DNA from: Labilithrix sp. | GTDB taxonomy: Bacteria; Myxococcota_A; Polyangia; Polyangiales; Polyangiaceae | Direction: 5' to 3' | Assembly: GCA_019637225.1 (NCBI GenBank) | Contig: JAHBWC010000020.1 | Location: forward strand, 1 to 64,000 | Length of the DNA: 64,000 nt | In this document: positions 10,694 through 19,822 of the stretch, one piece after another | How positions within the stretch are numbered: position 1 is the stretch's first letter | Layout: each line of letters begins with the position of its first letter | Position numbers and translations under genes: made by a program | The notes under the pieces: model-generated | Seen by the model: the letters and a program-made list of their open reading frames with translations, nothing else | Told to the model about the DNA's origin: nothing | Database searches by the model: none

Positions 10694-11422
10694 TCAGCCC
10701 GCCGGCGGCGGCTTCGACATCCGGGTGCGCTCGAGCATGCGGAGGTACATCTTCGCCTGCGAGTTGTCGGGCTCGAGCGAGATGACGTGCCTCCAGTGCT
10801 CCTCGGCCGCGCTCGACTCGCCGGCCGCGAGGAGGATGACGCCGAGCTGGAGGCGCGCGGGCACGTAGTTCGGCTTCGCCTGGAGGGCGGCCTCGTAGTG
10901 CGACCGCGCGCTCGGGAGATCGTTGATCTCGCGCAGCAGCGCGCCGAGCTTCGTCTGGAGATCGGCGAACTGCGGACAGAGGCCGACGGCCTTTTCGTAC
11001 TCGCCGATGGCTTCGCGGACGAGCCCGGCGTCGTGGTAGGCCTGCGCGAGGTCCGCGTGCATGTTGGCGATCTTGCCGCGGGCGAACGGGTCGAGCCCCT
11101 GCGCGGTGCCCGACGGGCCGACCTTGATGCGGCTGTAGACCTCGCGCGCCTTCTCGTACTTGCCGCGATCGTTGTACGTGACGGCGAGGTTCAGCGCGGC
11201 CTCGGTGTACGCCGGGTTGATCTCGAGGGCGCGCTCGAAATGCCGCTCCGCGACCAGGAAATTGCCTCGTGAGTGCGCGATGACGCCGAGCATGTCGTGC
11301 ACGTCGGCGTAGCGGTCCTCTTCTTCGAGGACCATGCGAAGCATCTGCTCGGCCTTCTCGAACTCGCGCTTGGCATAGTGCTCGCGACCGAGGACGAGGA
11401 GCTGCTTCACACGCTCATTCAA
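10694..11422 (-). CDS. TPR-repeat protein
   Basis: 242 residues, almost entirely tetratricopeptide helices. Repeats can be seen from residue 5 (REHYAKREFEKAEQMLRMVL), 40-75 (RGNFLVAERHFERALEINP), 75-110 (RGKYEKAREVYSRI), 130-150 (AGLVREAIGEYEKAVGLCP), then AQAKPNYVPARLQLG and AEEHWRHVISLEP to the end. No signal peptide and no catalytic domain are seen, so it is a cytoplasmic scaffold. The conserved PAYTEAALNLAVTYNDRGKY is typical of stand-alone TPR proteins of myxobacteria; the partner is unknown. It is convergent with the old yellow enzyme gene and divergent from the M23 peptidase gene. Confidence 0.85.
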   Translation of the reverse strand: MNERVKQLLVLGREHYAKREFEKAEQMLRMVLEEEDRYADVHDMLGVIAHSRGNFLVAERHFERALEINPAYTEAALNLAVTYNDRGKYEKAREVYSRIKVGPSGTAQGLDPFARGKIANMHADLAQAYHDAGLVREAIGEYEKAVGLCPQFADLQTKLGALLREINDLPSARSHYEAALQAKPNYVPARLQLGVILLAAGESSAAEEHWRHVISLEPDNSQAKMYLRMLERTRMSKPPPAG

Positions 11423-11726
11423 GGCATCCCTCCTGTGGTGATCGCCTCGCCCTGCTGCGGCAGGGGCGTGGCGTGCCTGTCACGAAGACGAACATTACTC
11501 GTCTTTTCGTCGCGCGGAAGCGCGAACCGCTGCCTCCCGGCGGGCACCGCTCTTGCTCGAGGGCGAAAAGTGAGGGCTCCAAGCATCTCGCCGCGTGCGG
11601 TCAGGTTGCGTCAGCGGTTGGCCGAGGCTATGGACCGCGCGCTTCACGGCTCCTCGCGCTCGCGTGGGGAGGGGAACGCCCGACGACGCGATGCTCGCGG
11701 GGTCGGGACGAGCCGACCGAGAACCG
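11423..11726. other. Intergenic region, divergent promoters expected
   Basis: 304 bases between the divergent TPR and M23 peptidase genes. An AT-richer patch sits near 11,490-11,515. I see no RNA gene, clear promoter consensus or credible small ORF. Confidence 0.4.
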
Positions 11727-13373
11727 ATGGTGCAGCCGAGTCGCCTTTCCGATCCTCCCCAGGAGGAAGCCTTCATCGGAGATCCTCGCGTCGAGGACGC
11801 TCCGGTCAGCGAGCATGGAGCCCCGTCGTCGCGCGGGCCGTCCCTCGTCGACGGTGGGCGCGGATCCGCCGAAGGCGGGACGCGGGGCGAGACTCTTGTC
11901 GACGGTAGCCGCGGATCCGCCGAAGGCGGGACGCGGGATCGGGGGCGGGTCCTCGGTCTCGGCGCGATGGGGGCGCTCGTGGCGGTGGGCATCGGCTTGA
12001 TCGTCGCGTCGCCTCGGCGGCTCGGCGATGCGTCGCCGCCGTCTCTCGCGCTGACGAGCGCCGGCGCCGCCGCGAACACGAACGCCGGCGGCAAGAACGT
12101 CGCGGCGATCGAGGGCGCCGTCGTCATCGCCGACGCGGGCGCGCCGGTCGTCCGGCCTCCTCCGGCGTGGCGCGTGTCGAGCCTCGCGGACGATCCGAAC
12201 GTCGAGCTGTCGGACGGCTCGTTCGGCAAGCGCGGCCTCGTCGCGACCCTCGGGCAGGCGGGGCTCCCCCGAGCCGAAATCCGGCGCCTCGCGCAGGCGT
12301 TCGACGGAGTACGGCGCCTCGACCGCCCGCGCGAGAGCGACACGTTCGTGCTCGCGAAGGACAAGAGCAAGGGGGCGCTCGTCGCGTTCGAGTACGCGAC
12401 GTCGCCGCTCGACATCTGGCAAGCGCGCGCCGACGACTCGAGCGCGGACGGCCGTCTCGTCGTCAAGAAGCTCGAGCTCTTCGTCGAGCACCGCCGCGTC
12501 GCGCACGGCCTCGTGATCAACGCCGACCTCGCGAAGGCGATCGCCGGCGCCGGGATGCGCCCCGAGATCGCCCTCGCCGTCGACGACGCGCTCGAGGGTC
12601 ACGTCGAGGCGGGAGCGATCCGCGCGGGCGCGCGGATGCGCGTCGCGGCGACCGAGGACTGGGTCGAGGGCGCGTTCGCCCGCGTGAAGGTCGAGGCGAT
12701 CGAGTTCGTGCCGAAGGCCGGCTCGCCGCTCCGCATCTATTTCTACGAGCGCGATCCGCGCGAGGGGCTCGGCTCGGCGCGTCGCGCGCCGGCGCCCGGG
12801 TTCTACGATGCGAAGGCGCGGCAGCCGTTCCACGGCCAGTTTCGCTCGCCGCTCGCGCTCGCCCGCGTCACGTCGCGCTTCAACCCGAAGCGCCTGCACC
12901 CGGTCCTGAAGACGGTGATGCCGCATCAGGGCGTCGACTTCGGGGCGTCGACCGGGACGCCCGTGTACGCCTCGGCGTCCGGCACGGTGGTCAGCGCAGG
13001 CAACAGCGGGCCGTGCGGGAACATGGTCGAGATCGACCACGGCGGCGGCATCCACACGGCGTACTGCCACCTCAAGGGGTTCGCCCCGGGCGTTCGCTCC
13101 GGCCAGAAGGTCGAGCAGCGCCAGCTCGTTGGTTACGTCGGACAGACGGGCCGCGTGACCGGTCCGCACCTGCACTTCGTCGTCAAGAAGAACGGCGTCT
13201 TCATCGATCCGCTCGGGCTCAAGATGGACGGCGTCCGCGTCCTGCCCCCGGCCGATCGCGACGCGTTCGCCAAGAAGCGCGCCGACCTCGACGCGCTCAT
13301 CGACGGCGTCGCGCTGCCCTCGGCGGCGGACGTCCCGGACGACAACGACGACAAGGACCTGCACGCCGACTGA
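11727..13373 (+). CDS. Membrane-anchored M23-family peptidoglycan endopeptidase (LytM domain)
   Basis: About 548 residues. A disordered N-terminus with two copies of a 17-residue repeat (LVDG.RGSAEGGTR) is followed by one membrane helix at about 74-92 (LGAMGALVAVGIGLIVA), then a periplasmic domain. Residues about 150-400 resemble the OapA/LysM-like segment seen before LytM in MepM-type enzymes. The C-terminal M23 domain has HQGVDFGASTGTPVYA (zinc His and Asp), the GNMVEIDHGGGIHTAYCHL strand and GRVTGPHLHFVV (catalytic/zinc HxH), so it should cleave cross-links. It probably acts in cell-wall growth or division. ATG 11727 is my choice; ATG 11691 is also possible. Confidence 0.88.
   Translation: MVQPSRLSDPPQEEAFIGDPRVEDAPVSEHGAPSSRGPSLVDGGRGSAEGGTRGETLVDGSRGSAEGGTRDRGRVLGLGAMGALVAVGIGLIVASPRRLGDASPPSLALTSAGAAANTNAGGKNVAAIEGAVVIADAGAPVVRPPPAWRVSSLADDPNVELSDGSFGKRGLVATLGQAGLPRAEIRRLAQAFDGVRRLDRPRESDTFVLAKDKSKGALVAFEYATSPLDIWQARADDSSADGRLVVKKLELFVEHRRVAHGLVINADLAKAIAGAGMRPEIALAVDDALEGHVEAGAIRAGARMRVAATEDWVEGAFARVKVEAIEFVPKAGSPLRIYFYERDPREGLGSARRAPAPGFYDAKARQPFHGQFRSPLALARVTSRFNPKRLHPVLKTVMPHQGVDFGASTGTPVYASASGTVVSAGNSGPCGNMVEIDHGGGIHTAYCHLKGFAPGVRSGQKVEQRQLVGYVGQTGRVTGPHLHFVVKKNGVFIDPLGLKMDGVRVLPPADRDAFAKKRADLDALIDGVALPSAADVPDDNDDKDLHAD
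11847..11937. repeat. In-frame 51-base tandem repeat with hairpin core
   Basis: Two 40-base near-identical blocks at 11847-11886 and 11898-11937, period 51 bases (17 codons), inside the M23 gene. Each contains CCGCC-GAA-GGCGG, a perfect five-base stem with a three-base loop, next to a GGATCC palindrome. The reading frame is preserved. Confidence 0.85.
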
Positions 13374-13483
13374 CGCCGGGCGCGGCGCCCCACGCCGCCG
13401 CGTCGCGCGCCGCCGCCTCCGCGCCGCCGTTTCGCGCGCCGCCGCCGAGCCGAGCACCGCCGCAACGTCGCTGACGCCGCGGC

Positions 13484-15202
13484 CTACTTGGCGAGCGGCC
13501 TGCCGTGACCGGGGCCGAGGATGTCGGCCATCTTCGCCTTCGCGTCGAAGGTGTGGACGTGCGGCGGGTGATGGCACGCGACGCACGACTCCGGCGACGG
13601 CTTCGCGATCGGGATCTTCACGCGCTCGGGCTTCGCCGCGTGGAGCGAGCCGGGGCCGTGGCAGACCTCGCACTGGACGTCCTTCAGGTCGGACACGTGC
13701 GTGACCGTGCTCCCGCCCGGCTTGTCGTAGCCGGTGACGTGGCAGCCGACGCAGTCGAGGTTCGCCTCCTTGAACTGCTTCTCGAGCGTGGCGTAGGCGT
13801 GCGCGTGGCCCGTGCCGTCCCAGACCTTCTTCGCGTCCTCGTGGCAGTTCGAGCACGCCTCGATGCCGACGTAGCTCGCCTCGCCCTTGGCGACGGCAAC
13901 GGGCTTCTTGTCCTTGAAGGCGAGCTTGTTGGCGTCGTTGACCTTCTTGTAGAACGCACCCATCTGCGACTTGACCGCGTCGTCGGCGCCGAGGCCGTCG
14001 CGGATCTCGCGCATCACGTAGCGGTAGAAGCTGCCCGTGGCGGGCGCGGGCGCCTTGTCGAGCGCGTCGCGCTCGGCCTCGAGCTTCGCGACGTCGGCCT
14101 TTCGCGCCGCGACGTCCCGCGCGTCGATCGCCTTGTCCGTCTCCCACGTCGCGATCTTCTTCCGGAGCTCGTCGATGCGCCCCGTGAGCTCCTCGCGCTT
14201 CTGCATCCGCTCGATGCCGGTCCCGTCGGCGAGCTTCACGAGGCCGGCCTTCGGCGCGTCGGCGCGGACGTAGAGATCGAGCACGCCGACGGTCTGGAGG
14301 TGGTTCGCCGTCTCGACCACGAGGACGTCGCCGATCTTCTCGGGCGGCGCGGCCTTCGTGTTCGAGTCGCCGCTCGCGCCGGTCGAGCCGACGAGGATCG
14401 CGAGGAGCTCGGGGTTGTCGTCCGCGATGCGCTTCGCCTCTCCGCGTCCGACGGCGGCGAGCACGACGATCGCCTGGGCGCCCTCCTTCTTCAGCGCGGC
14501 GACGCCCTCCTTGACGGCCGGGATCGCCGGCGACGAGGTGACGTCGGCGAGCGTCGCCTCCTTGTGGCCCGGCGCGGGCTCCGCCTTGTCGGGAGCGGCG
14601 ACGCCGATGACGCCGAGCCTGAAGCCGGCCACCTCGACGATCTTCGTTTTCGCGGGCGCGAGCGTGCCGGCCGAGAGGTTCGCGGCCACCAGCGCCGCGC
14701 CGCTCGCGTCGCGGAGCTTGGCGAGCGTGTCGGTCCCGGCGGCGAAGCCGTTGCGCGAGGGCGCGAAGGCGGCGAGCTTGAGCGTCTTCAGCGTCGCCGC
14801 GATGGTCTCGGCCTTGGCGATCTCCTGCGCCTTCTTCTCCTCGGGGAGGTCCATGTCCATGAAGAAGAGCGGTCCGGCGGCGAGCGTCGCGTAGTCGGCG
14901 GCCTTGCCCTTCTCCCCGGTGACGAGCGCGCCGAAGTGATCCATTCCGCCAAGCTGATCCTTGACGCACCCGCACGGCTCGAGCGCGCCCGCGAGGTCCG
15001 ACACGAGGTACAGCCGCGCTCGCGGGGCCTCGGTCGAGGTCGCCGCGGTCCCGTCGGCTGGGGTCGTCGACGGACGGCAGCCCTCGCACGCCGACAGGAG
15101 GCAGAGGCACCCGACGAACGCGAAGAGGAGCGCGAAGAGGGCGCGGCCCAGCGGGCGCGGGGTTCGAGGGCGACGGCTCGAGCGCGAAGAATCACTCAGC
15201 AT
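13484..15202 (-). CDS. Lipoprotein: metallophosphoesterase-like domain fused to tetraheme cytochrome c
   Basis: About 572 residues. From ATG 15202 there is an Arg-rich n-region, a hydrophobic stretch and a lipobox LLSAC, so it is exported and lipidated. The middle (about 60-330) resembles the UshA/5'-nucleotidase or SoxB-like phosphoesterase fold: YLVSDLAGALEPCGC, AANLSAG, and a VETANHLQTVGVLDL segment, but the usual metal ligands DxH and GNHD are not evident, so catalytic activity is doubtful. A helical linker (350-400) leads to a cytochrome c554-like region with four CXXCH heme sites at about 450, 484, 511 and 540. It probably takes part in periplasmic or outer-membrane electron transfer. 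Convergent with the M23 gene; divergent from the kinase at 15,265. Confidence 0.82.
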   Translation of the reverse strand: MLSDSSRSSRRPRTPRPLGRALFALLFAFVGCLCLLSACEGCRPSTTPADGTAATSTEAPRARLYLVSDLAGALEPCGCVKDQLGGMDHFGALVTGEKGKAADYATLAAGPLFFMDMDLPEEKKAQEIAKAETIAATLKTLKLAAFAPSRNGFAAGTDTLAKLRDASGAALVAANLSAGTLAPAKTKIVEVAGFRLGVIGVAAPDKAEPAPGHKEATLADVTSSPAIPAVKEGVAALKKEGAQAIVVLAAVGRGEAKRIADDNPELLAILVGSTGASGDSNTKAAPPEKIGDVLVVETANHLQTVGVLDLYVRADAPKAGLVKLADGTGIERMQKREELTGRIDELRKKIATWETDKAIDARDVAARKADVAKLEAERDALDKAPAPATGSFYRYVMREIRDGLGADDAVKSQMGAFYKKVNDANKLAFKDKKPVAVAKGEASYVGIEACSNCHEDAKKVWDGTGHAHAYATLEKQFKEANLDCVGCHVTGYDKPGGSTVTHVSDLKDVQCEVCHGPGSLHAAKPERVKIPIAKPSPESCVACHHPPHVHTFDAKAKMADILGPGHGRPLAK

Positions 15203-15264
15203 TTTCACGGGCGCGGAGCTTATCACCGCGCGATCCGAGATCGGCGAGCGACGAGGATGCGGTG

Positions 15265-17427
15265 ATGACATACGACGGCGGAATCGCTACCATTTCGGGT
15301 TGCGTGAGCGCCTCGCATCGCTTCGGCCCCTTCTTCCTCGACGCGCGGATCGCGGTCGGCGGGACGGCCGAGGTCTATCTGGCGAGGCCCGTCACGCCGG
15401 CGGCGGACCTGCCCGAGCGCCTCGTCGTGAAGCGTCTCTTGCCGCACTTCGCGTCGGACGCCGAGGGGCGGACGATGTTCGAGCGCGAGGCGCGGCTCCA
15501 CGCGTCGGTCAACCACGAGAACGTCGTCACCGTCTTCCATGCCGGCAAGGACGACCGCGGCGAGCCGTACCTCGCGATGGAGTACATCGACGGCGTCGAC
15601 GGCTACCGTCTCCTCCGCCGTCTCCGGCAGGAAGGGGAGTTTCTGCCGATCGGCGTGGCGGTGCACATCGCGCGCGAGGTTCTCCGCGCGCTCGAGAGCG
15701 TGCACGCCGCGCTCGACCCGACCTCGGGCGGATCGCTCGGCATCGTCCATCGCGACGTGAGCCCGTCGAACATCTACCTGTCGAAGGGCGGGAGCGTGAA
15801 GCTCGGCGACTTCGGCATCGCCCGCTCGACGACGCGCGCGACGCTCCGCAGCGAGGCCGGCCACGTGCTCAAGGGCAAGTTCGCCTACCTCGCGCCCGAG
15901 CAGGTCGCCGGGGAGACGAGCGACCATCGCGCCGATCTCTTCAGCCTGGCGACCGTGCTCGCCGAGATGCTGTTGAACCGGCCGCTCTTTCCCGGCGGCG
16001 GGCAGCTCGCGATCCTCCTCGCGATCCGCGACTGCAAGATCGACGCGCTGACGGAGATCAAGCCGCGCCTCCCGCCGGGCCTCTTCGAGGTGATGCAGCG
16101 GGCGCTCGCGCGCAATCCGGCGCAGCGCTACGACGACGCGACGTCGTTCGCGGCGGCGCTCGCGCCGTTCGAGGCGGACAAGCGGCTCGCCGCGCGCGAA
16201 ATCGCCGCGCGCGTTCGCTGGGTCAAGGCCGCGAGCTCCTCGGACACGCTCACCGCGCAGCAGGGCAGCGCGGCGATGCGCGCGGTCAAGGTCGAGACGC
16301 CCGCCGCTCCGCCCGTCATCTCGGCGCCGCCGGCCCTGCCTGCTCAGGCGAGCGCCGTCGCGCCTCGGGCTGCCGTCGAGCCGGAGGCGCTCGACGACGC
16401 GGATCTCGAGGACGACGACGTGCCGTCGGAGGTGAAGACCTCGGAGTACGAGCTCTTGCCGTCGCACGTCCTGAAGGCGGACGGCACGACGCACGGGCCG
16501 TGGACGTTCGCGCGCTTGATGGAGGCGCTCGCCACGGGGCAGATCGAGCGCGGCGACCGCGTCGACTTCGTCGGGCGCGGCTTCCAGACGGCCGAAGACA
16601 TCGAGGAGTTCGCCCGCTTCTTCCCCGCGCCCGGCGCGACGACGAGCCAGCTCCAGGGCCCGGGGACGCCGGACCTGAGCGATCACATCGGTCCGAAGAC
16701 GATGCTCGAGACGCTCATGTTCGTGCTCGCGCAGAGCGAGACGGGCGTCCTCTTCGTCGAGCGCGCCGAGGCCGACGGTCCCGCCGGCCCGGCGTCACGC
16801 GGCGGGAAGAAGGAGCTCTACTTCGTCCAGGGCAGGCTCCACCACGTCGCGTCGAGCAACGCGAGCGAGCTCCTCGGCGAGTACCTCGTGCGCCGGGGCA
16901 AGCTCGAGCGCGAAGAGCTCGATCTCGCGCTCGCCGTCCTCCCTCGCTACAGCGGCCGGATGGGCGACACGCTCATCTCGATGGGCCTCGTCGGTCCGGT
17001 CGACATCTTCCGCGCGATCCGCGATCAAGGCCGTGATCGCGTCGCCGATCTCTTCCTCTGGCGAGGGGGCACGCTCGCGTTCTATCGCGGACACACCGCG
17101 CCGCACGTCGAGTTTTCGCTCGACCTCGAGCTCCCCGCGCTCATGCTCGCCGGCCTCGAGACGGCGAAGCCGGGCGACACGCTGCTCACCGAGCACCGCG
17201 CCGACCTCGACCGCGTCCTCGGGCCGTCCTCGCCGCGCGACGATCTCTTCTCGTTCGAGGGCGTGACGTGGCCACCGGTCATCGTGAAGCTCCTCGAGCT
17301 CGTCCGGAAACCGGTGACCCTCCGCGAGGTCCTCCAGAACGCCGCGAAGGGCGGCGTTCTCTCGACGGGGGACGTCCTGCGCGCTGCGGAGGTCCTCCTC
17401 GCGGCGGGCCTCGTCGCCTGGAAGTGA
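15265..17427 (+). CDS. Ser/Thr protein kinase with GYF-like and DUF4388 domains
   Basis: About 720 residues. Kinase domain at about 18-290: VGGTAEVYLA loop, VVKRLL with the ATP Lys, HRDVSPSN catalytic loop, GDFGIAR, and APEQ. HRDVSPSN replaces HRDLKPEN, as is common in this kinase branch in myxobacteria. An acidic linker (340-390) is followed by a GYF_2-like segment (HGPWTFARLMEALATGQIERGDRV) and a C-terminal DUF4388 domain (GVLFVERA, KELYFVQGRLHHVASSNASE, LGEYLVRRGKLEREELD), a domain found next to gliding-motility and signalling proteins. No membrane helix is seen. The start is ambiguous: GTG 15262, ATG 15265 or GTG 15304 all keep the kinase. The promoter must be shared with the divergent cytochrome gene. 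Confidence 0.88.
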   Translation: MTYDGGIATISGCVSASHRFGPFFLDARIAVGGTAEVYLARPVTPAADLPERLVVKRLLPHFASDAEGRTMFEREARLHASVNHENVVTVFHAGKDDRGEPYLAMEYIDGVDGYRLLRRLRQEGEFLPIGVAVHIAREVLRALESVHAALDPTSGGSLGIVHRDVSPSNIYLSKGGSVKLGDFGIARSTTRATLRSEAGHVLKGKFAYLAPEQVAGETSDHRADLFSLATVLAEMLLNRPLFPGGGQLAILLAIRDCKIDALTEIKPRLPPGLFEVMQRALARNPAQRYDDATSFAAALAPFEADKRLAAREIAARVRWVKAASSSDTLTAQQGSAAMRAVKVETPAAPPVISAPPALPAQASAVAPRAAVEPEALDDADLEDDDVPSEVKTSEYELLPSHVLKADGTTHGPWTFARLMEALATGQIERGDRVDFVGRGFQTAEDIEEFARFFPAPGATTSQLQGPGTPDLSDHIGPKTMLETLMFVLAQSETGVLFVERAEADGPAGPASRGGKKELYFVQGRLHHVASSNASELLGEYLVRRGKLEREELDLALAVLPRYSGRMGDTLISMGLVGPVDIFRAIRDQGRDRVADLFLWRGGTLAFYRGHTAPHVEFSLDLELPALMLAGLETAKPGDTLLTEHRADLDRVLGPSSPRDDLFSFEGVTWPPVIVKLLELVRKPVTLREVLQNAAKGGVLSTGDVLRAAEVLLAAGLVAWK

Positions 17428-17523
17428 TCGTCGCGTCGCGAGCGCGCGGCGTCGATCGCCGCCGCGCGCGTGGGCGCCTCTCTGCTCGACGCGCGTGGGT
17501 TGTGTTGTAGGCTCGTCGCCCGC

Positions 17524-18384
17524 ATGGCTGGCGTCCTCGACGATCTGGTGCAGCTGCTCGCGCTCGAGCGCATCGAAGAAAACCTGTTTCGCGGTCAGAG
17601 CCAGGACCTCGGCTGGGGCACGGTCTTCGGCGGTCAGGTGCTCGGGCAGGCGCTCTCGGCGGCCGCGCAGACGGTCCCGAGCGAGCGCCACGTGCACTCG
17701 ATGCACGCGTACTTCCTCCGGCCCGGCGACGTGTCGAAGCCGATCGTCTACGACGTCGACCGCATCCGCGACGGCTCGTCGTTCACGACCCGTCGCGTGG
17801 TCGCGATCCAGAACGGCAAGGCGATCTTCAACCTGGCCGCCTCGTTCCAGAAGGAGGAGCCGGGCTTCGAGCACCAGGAGCCGATGCCCGACGCGCCGGC
17901 CCCTATGACGCTCCGGACCGATCAGGAGCGCTTCGCCGCGGCCGCCGGGCGCCTGCCGAAGTTCGCGATGGAGCGCGCGACCGCCGAGCGTCCGATCGAG
18001 ATCCGCGTGGTCGAGGAGGAGGACGACCTCTTCCACCCTGCGAAGCACCCGCCGCGGCGCATGGTGTGGCTCCGCGCCATCGCGCCGCTCCCGGACGATC
18101 CGGCGCTGCACGCGTACCTCCTGGCCTACGCCTCCGACTTCTCGTTCGTCACCACCGCGCTGCTTCCGCACGGCGTCACGTGGCTCACGCCGGGAATGCA
18201 GATCGCGAGCATCGATCACGTGATGTGGTTCCATCGCCCGGCGCGCATCGACGACTGGCTCCTCTACGTGATGGACAGCCCCGCCGCGTACGGCGCCCGC
18301 GGCCTCGCGCGCGGGCTCGTCTTCGCGAAGGACGGCCGCCTCGTCGCCTCCGCCGCTCAGGAAGGTCTCATCCGGAAGCGCTGA
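17524..18384 (+). CDS. tesB: Acyl-CoA thioesterase II
   Basis: 286 residues, the same length as Escherichia coli TesB. Double hot-dog fold: the first half holds LFRGQSQDLGWGTVFGGQVLGQAL and HVHSMHAYFLRPGD, the second YLLAYASDFSFVTTALLPHG and SIDHVMWFHRP, where the catalytic Asp/Thr/Gln triad of the family sits. It hydrolyses medium- and long-chain acyl-CoA to free acid and CoA in the cytosol. ATG 17524 gives MAGVLDDLVQLLALE, a normal family N-terminus; the upstream in-frame extension to 17470 has no similarity. No fatty-acid gene is adjacent, and the gene is convergent with the LEA-2 lipoprotein. Confidence 0.94.
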   Translation: MAGVLDDLVQLLALERIEENLFRGQSQDLGWGTVFGGQVLGQALSAAAQTVPSERHVHSMHAYFLRPGDVSKPIVYDVDRIRDGSSFTTRRVVAIQNGKAIFNLAASFQKEEPGFEHQEPMPDAPAPMTLRTDQERFAAAAGRLPKFAMERATAERPIEIRVVEEEDDLFHPAKHPPRRMVWLRAIAPLPDDPALHAYLLAYASDFSFVTTALLPHGVTWLTPGMQIASIDHVMWFHRPARIDDWLLYVMDSPAAYGARGLARGLVFAKDGRLVASAAQEGLIRKR

Positions 18385-18396
18385 GCCAGCCGAGCT

Positions 18397-18912
18397 TCAC
18401 GGGGTGACGCGGAGGTCGAAGCCCGGAATCGCCGGCATTCCCTTGAGCGCGGCGCCGGCGATCTGCTCGCGGGTGATCGTCCCGGCGAGCTTGAACGGGA
18501 GGTCGAAGCTCAGCTTCTCGCCGCCGACGGCGACGGTGCCGTCGACCGTGTAGGGGACGGGCCCCGTGGCGAGCGCGAGCGCGCCGAGCGTCCTCACGTC
18601 GGTCCACGGCAGCTTCATCGGGACGTCGATCATCGTCGGCGTGTTCGGCGGCAGCACGATCGGCTGCGCCACGGTGACGGTGCCGAGGGCCCACTTGCCG
18701 TCGAGCGTGGCCTTGCCGGTGACGGCCTGGGCCGAGAGCGTCATCCGGTTGGGGTTCGTCGCCTCGATGCGGAGGAGGAGATCGAGGCCGGCCGGACCGA
18801 CCGCGGTGACCTTCGCCTCCTTCGGGACGAGCTTCGGCGGTTCGGGCTTCGAGCACGCGCTGGAGAGGAGAGCTCCAGCGATACCCGCGAAGAGGAGGCG
18901 TCGCGAGATCAC
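18397..18912 (-). CDS. LEA type 2 (LEA14-like) lipoprotein
   Basis: 171 residues. A lipoprotein signal with lipobox LLSSAC (Cys20) directs it to the cell envelope. The mature part is one water-stress/hypersensitive-response (WHy or LEA-2) beta-sandwich: a KVTAVGPAGLDLLLRIEATNPNRMTLSAQAV segment, then PIVLPPNTPTMIDVPMKLPW, and a hydrophobic GGEKLSFDLPFKLAGTI strand. The IEATNPN core is the family signature. Bacterial members are linked to desiccation or envelope stress but mostly untested. Only 12 bases separate its stop from that of tesB, which is convergent. Confidence 0.82.
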   Translation of the reverse strand: MISRRLLFAGIAGALLSSACSKPEPPKLVPKEAKVTAVGPAGLDLLLRIEATNPNRMTLSAQAVTGKATLDGKWALGTVTVAQPIVLPPNTPTMIDVPMKLPWTDVRTLGALALATGPVPYTVDGTVAVGGEKLSFDLPFKLAGTITREQIAGAALKGMPAIPGFDLRVTP

Positions 18913-19059
18913 GTGCCGAGACTACCACTGCCGCGGGGCATCCATTCCCAGCGCGCGGGACAATCGCGCGCGCGGGCGCAACGCCGCACGCGACCCACGC
19001 CGCGTCCCGCTCCGGCGCGTTCGGAACGTGCAGGCGTGTCGGCCGAGGAGAACGTCGCC

Positions 19060-19815
19060 ATGCACTCGCCTTCGCTCGCGCTCGTCGTGCTCGATCTCGC
19101 TGGAACTACGATCGAGGACCACGACGTCGTCGCTCGCTGCCTCGTCGAGGCGGTGCAAGCCGTCGACGTCGCCATCGATCGAGAGGCCGCGAACGCCGTG
19201 ATGGGACTGCCGAAGCCGGTGGCGATCGCGCAGATCCTCGCGCAGCACGACGGGATGCCGATCGCGCCGCTCGGCTCCGAGCGCGTCCTCCGCGCGACGG
19301 CCGTCTTCGAGCGCGCGATCTTGAGGCACTACGGCTCACCCGGGGCCGTCGTGCCGATCTCCGGCGTCGAGGAGACGCTCGACGCGCTCCGCGAGCGAGG
19401 CGCGAAGATCGCGATCGACACCGGGTTCTCGGCGGTCGTCGCGGACGCGATCCTCGATCGTCTGGGGTGGATCGCCGAGGGCCTCGTCGATGCGCGCGTG
19501 GCCAGCGACGAGGTGCGCCGCGGCCGGCCCGCGCCCGACCTCCTGTTCGAGGCGATGCGGCGCGTGGGCGTGACCGACGTGTCGACCGTCGCGAAGGTCG
19601 GCGACACGCCGGCCGATCTCGGAGAGGGCGCGAGCGCGCGTTGCCGGTGGAACATCGGAGTCACGTACGGGACGCACTCGCGCGCGGCGCTCCTCGACCA
19701 CCCGCACACGGCGCTGATCGACGACATCCACGATCTGCCGATCGCGCTCGGTGTCGAGAGCGTTCGATCCCGCGTCCGTCCCGCCCCCGCGCGCCGGCCG
19801 GGGGGCCGCCCCTAG
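19060..19815 (+). CDS. HAD-superfamily phosphonatase-like hydrolase
   Basis: 251 residues. HAD motif I reads VVLDLAGTTIED at about 6-17, with the nucleophile Asp and the acid-base position in DLAGTT; the small helical cap follows (residues 20-85, conserved LPKPVAIAQIL); motif II is AIDTGFS; motif III Lys lies around RRGRPAPDLLFEAM (the RP region of the family); motif IV is KVGDTPADLGEGASARCRWNIGVTYG. This matches the phosphonatase-like group related to phosphonoacetaldehyde hydrolase and beta-phosphoglucomutase. The DLAGTT form and absence of a cap Lys that I can identify make true phosphonatase activity unproven. ATG 19060 has GAGGAG nine bases upstream; the open frame further 5' is a shadow. 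Confidence 0.85.
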   Translation: MHSPSLALVVLDLAGTTIEDHDVVARCLVEAVQAVDVAIDREAANAVMGLPKPVAIAQILAQHDGMPIAPLGSERVLRATAVFERAILRHYGSPGAVVPISGVEETLDALRERGAKIAIDTGFSAVVADAILDRLGWIAEGLVDARVASDEVRRGRPAPDLLFEAMRRVGVTDVSTVAKVGDTPADLGEGASARCRWNIGVTYGTHSRAALLDHPHTALIDDIHDLPIALGVESVRSRVRPAPARRPGGRP

Positions 19816-19822
19816 CGCGCCA

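Noticed and set aside
11628-15110. 1160-codon minus frame
   Set aside because: Shadow of the M23 and cytochrome genes, which have clear families in other frames.
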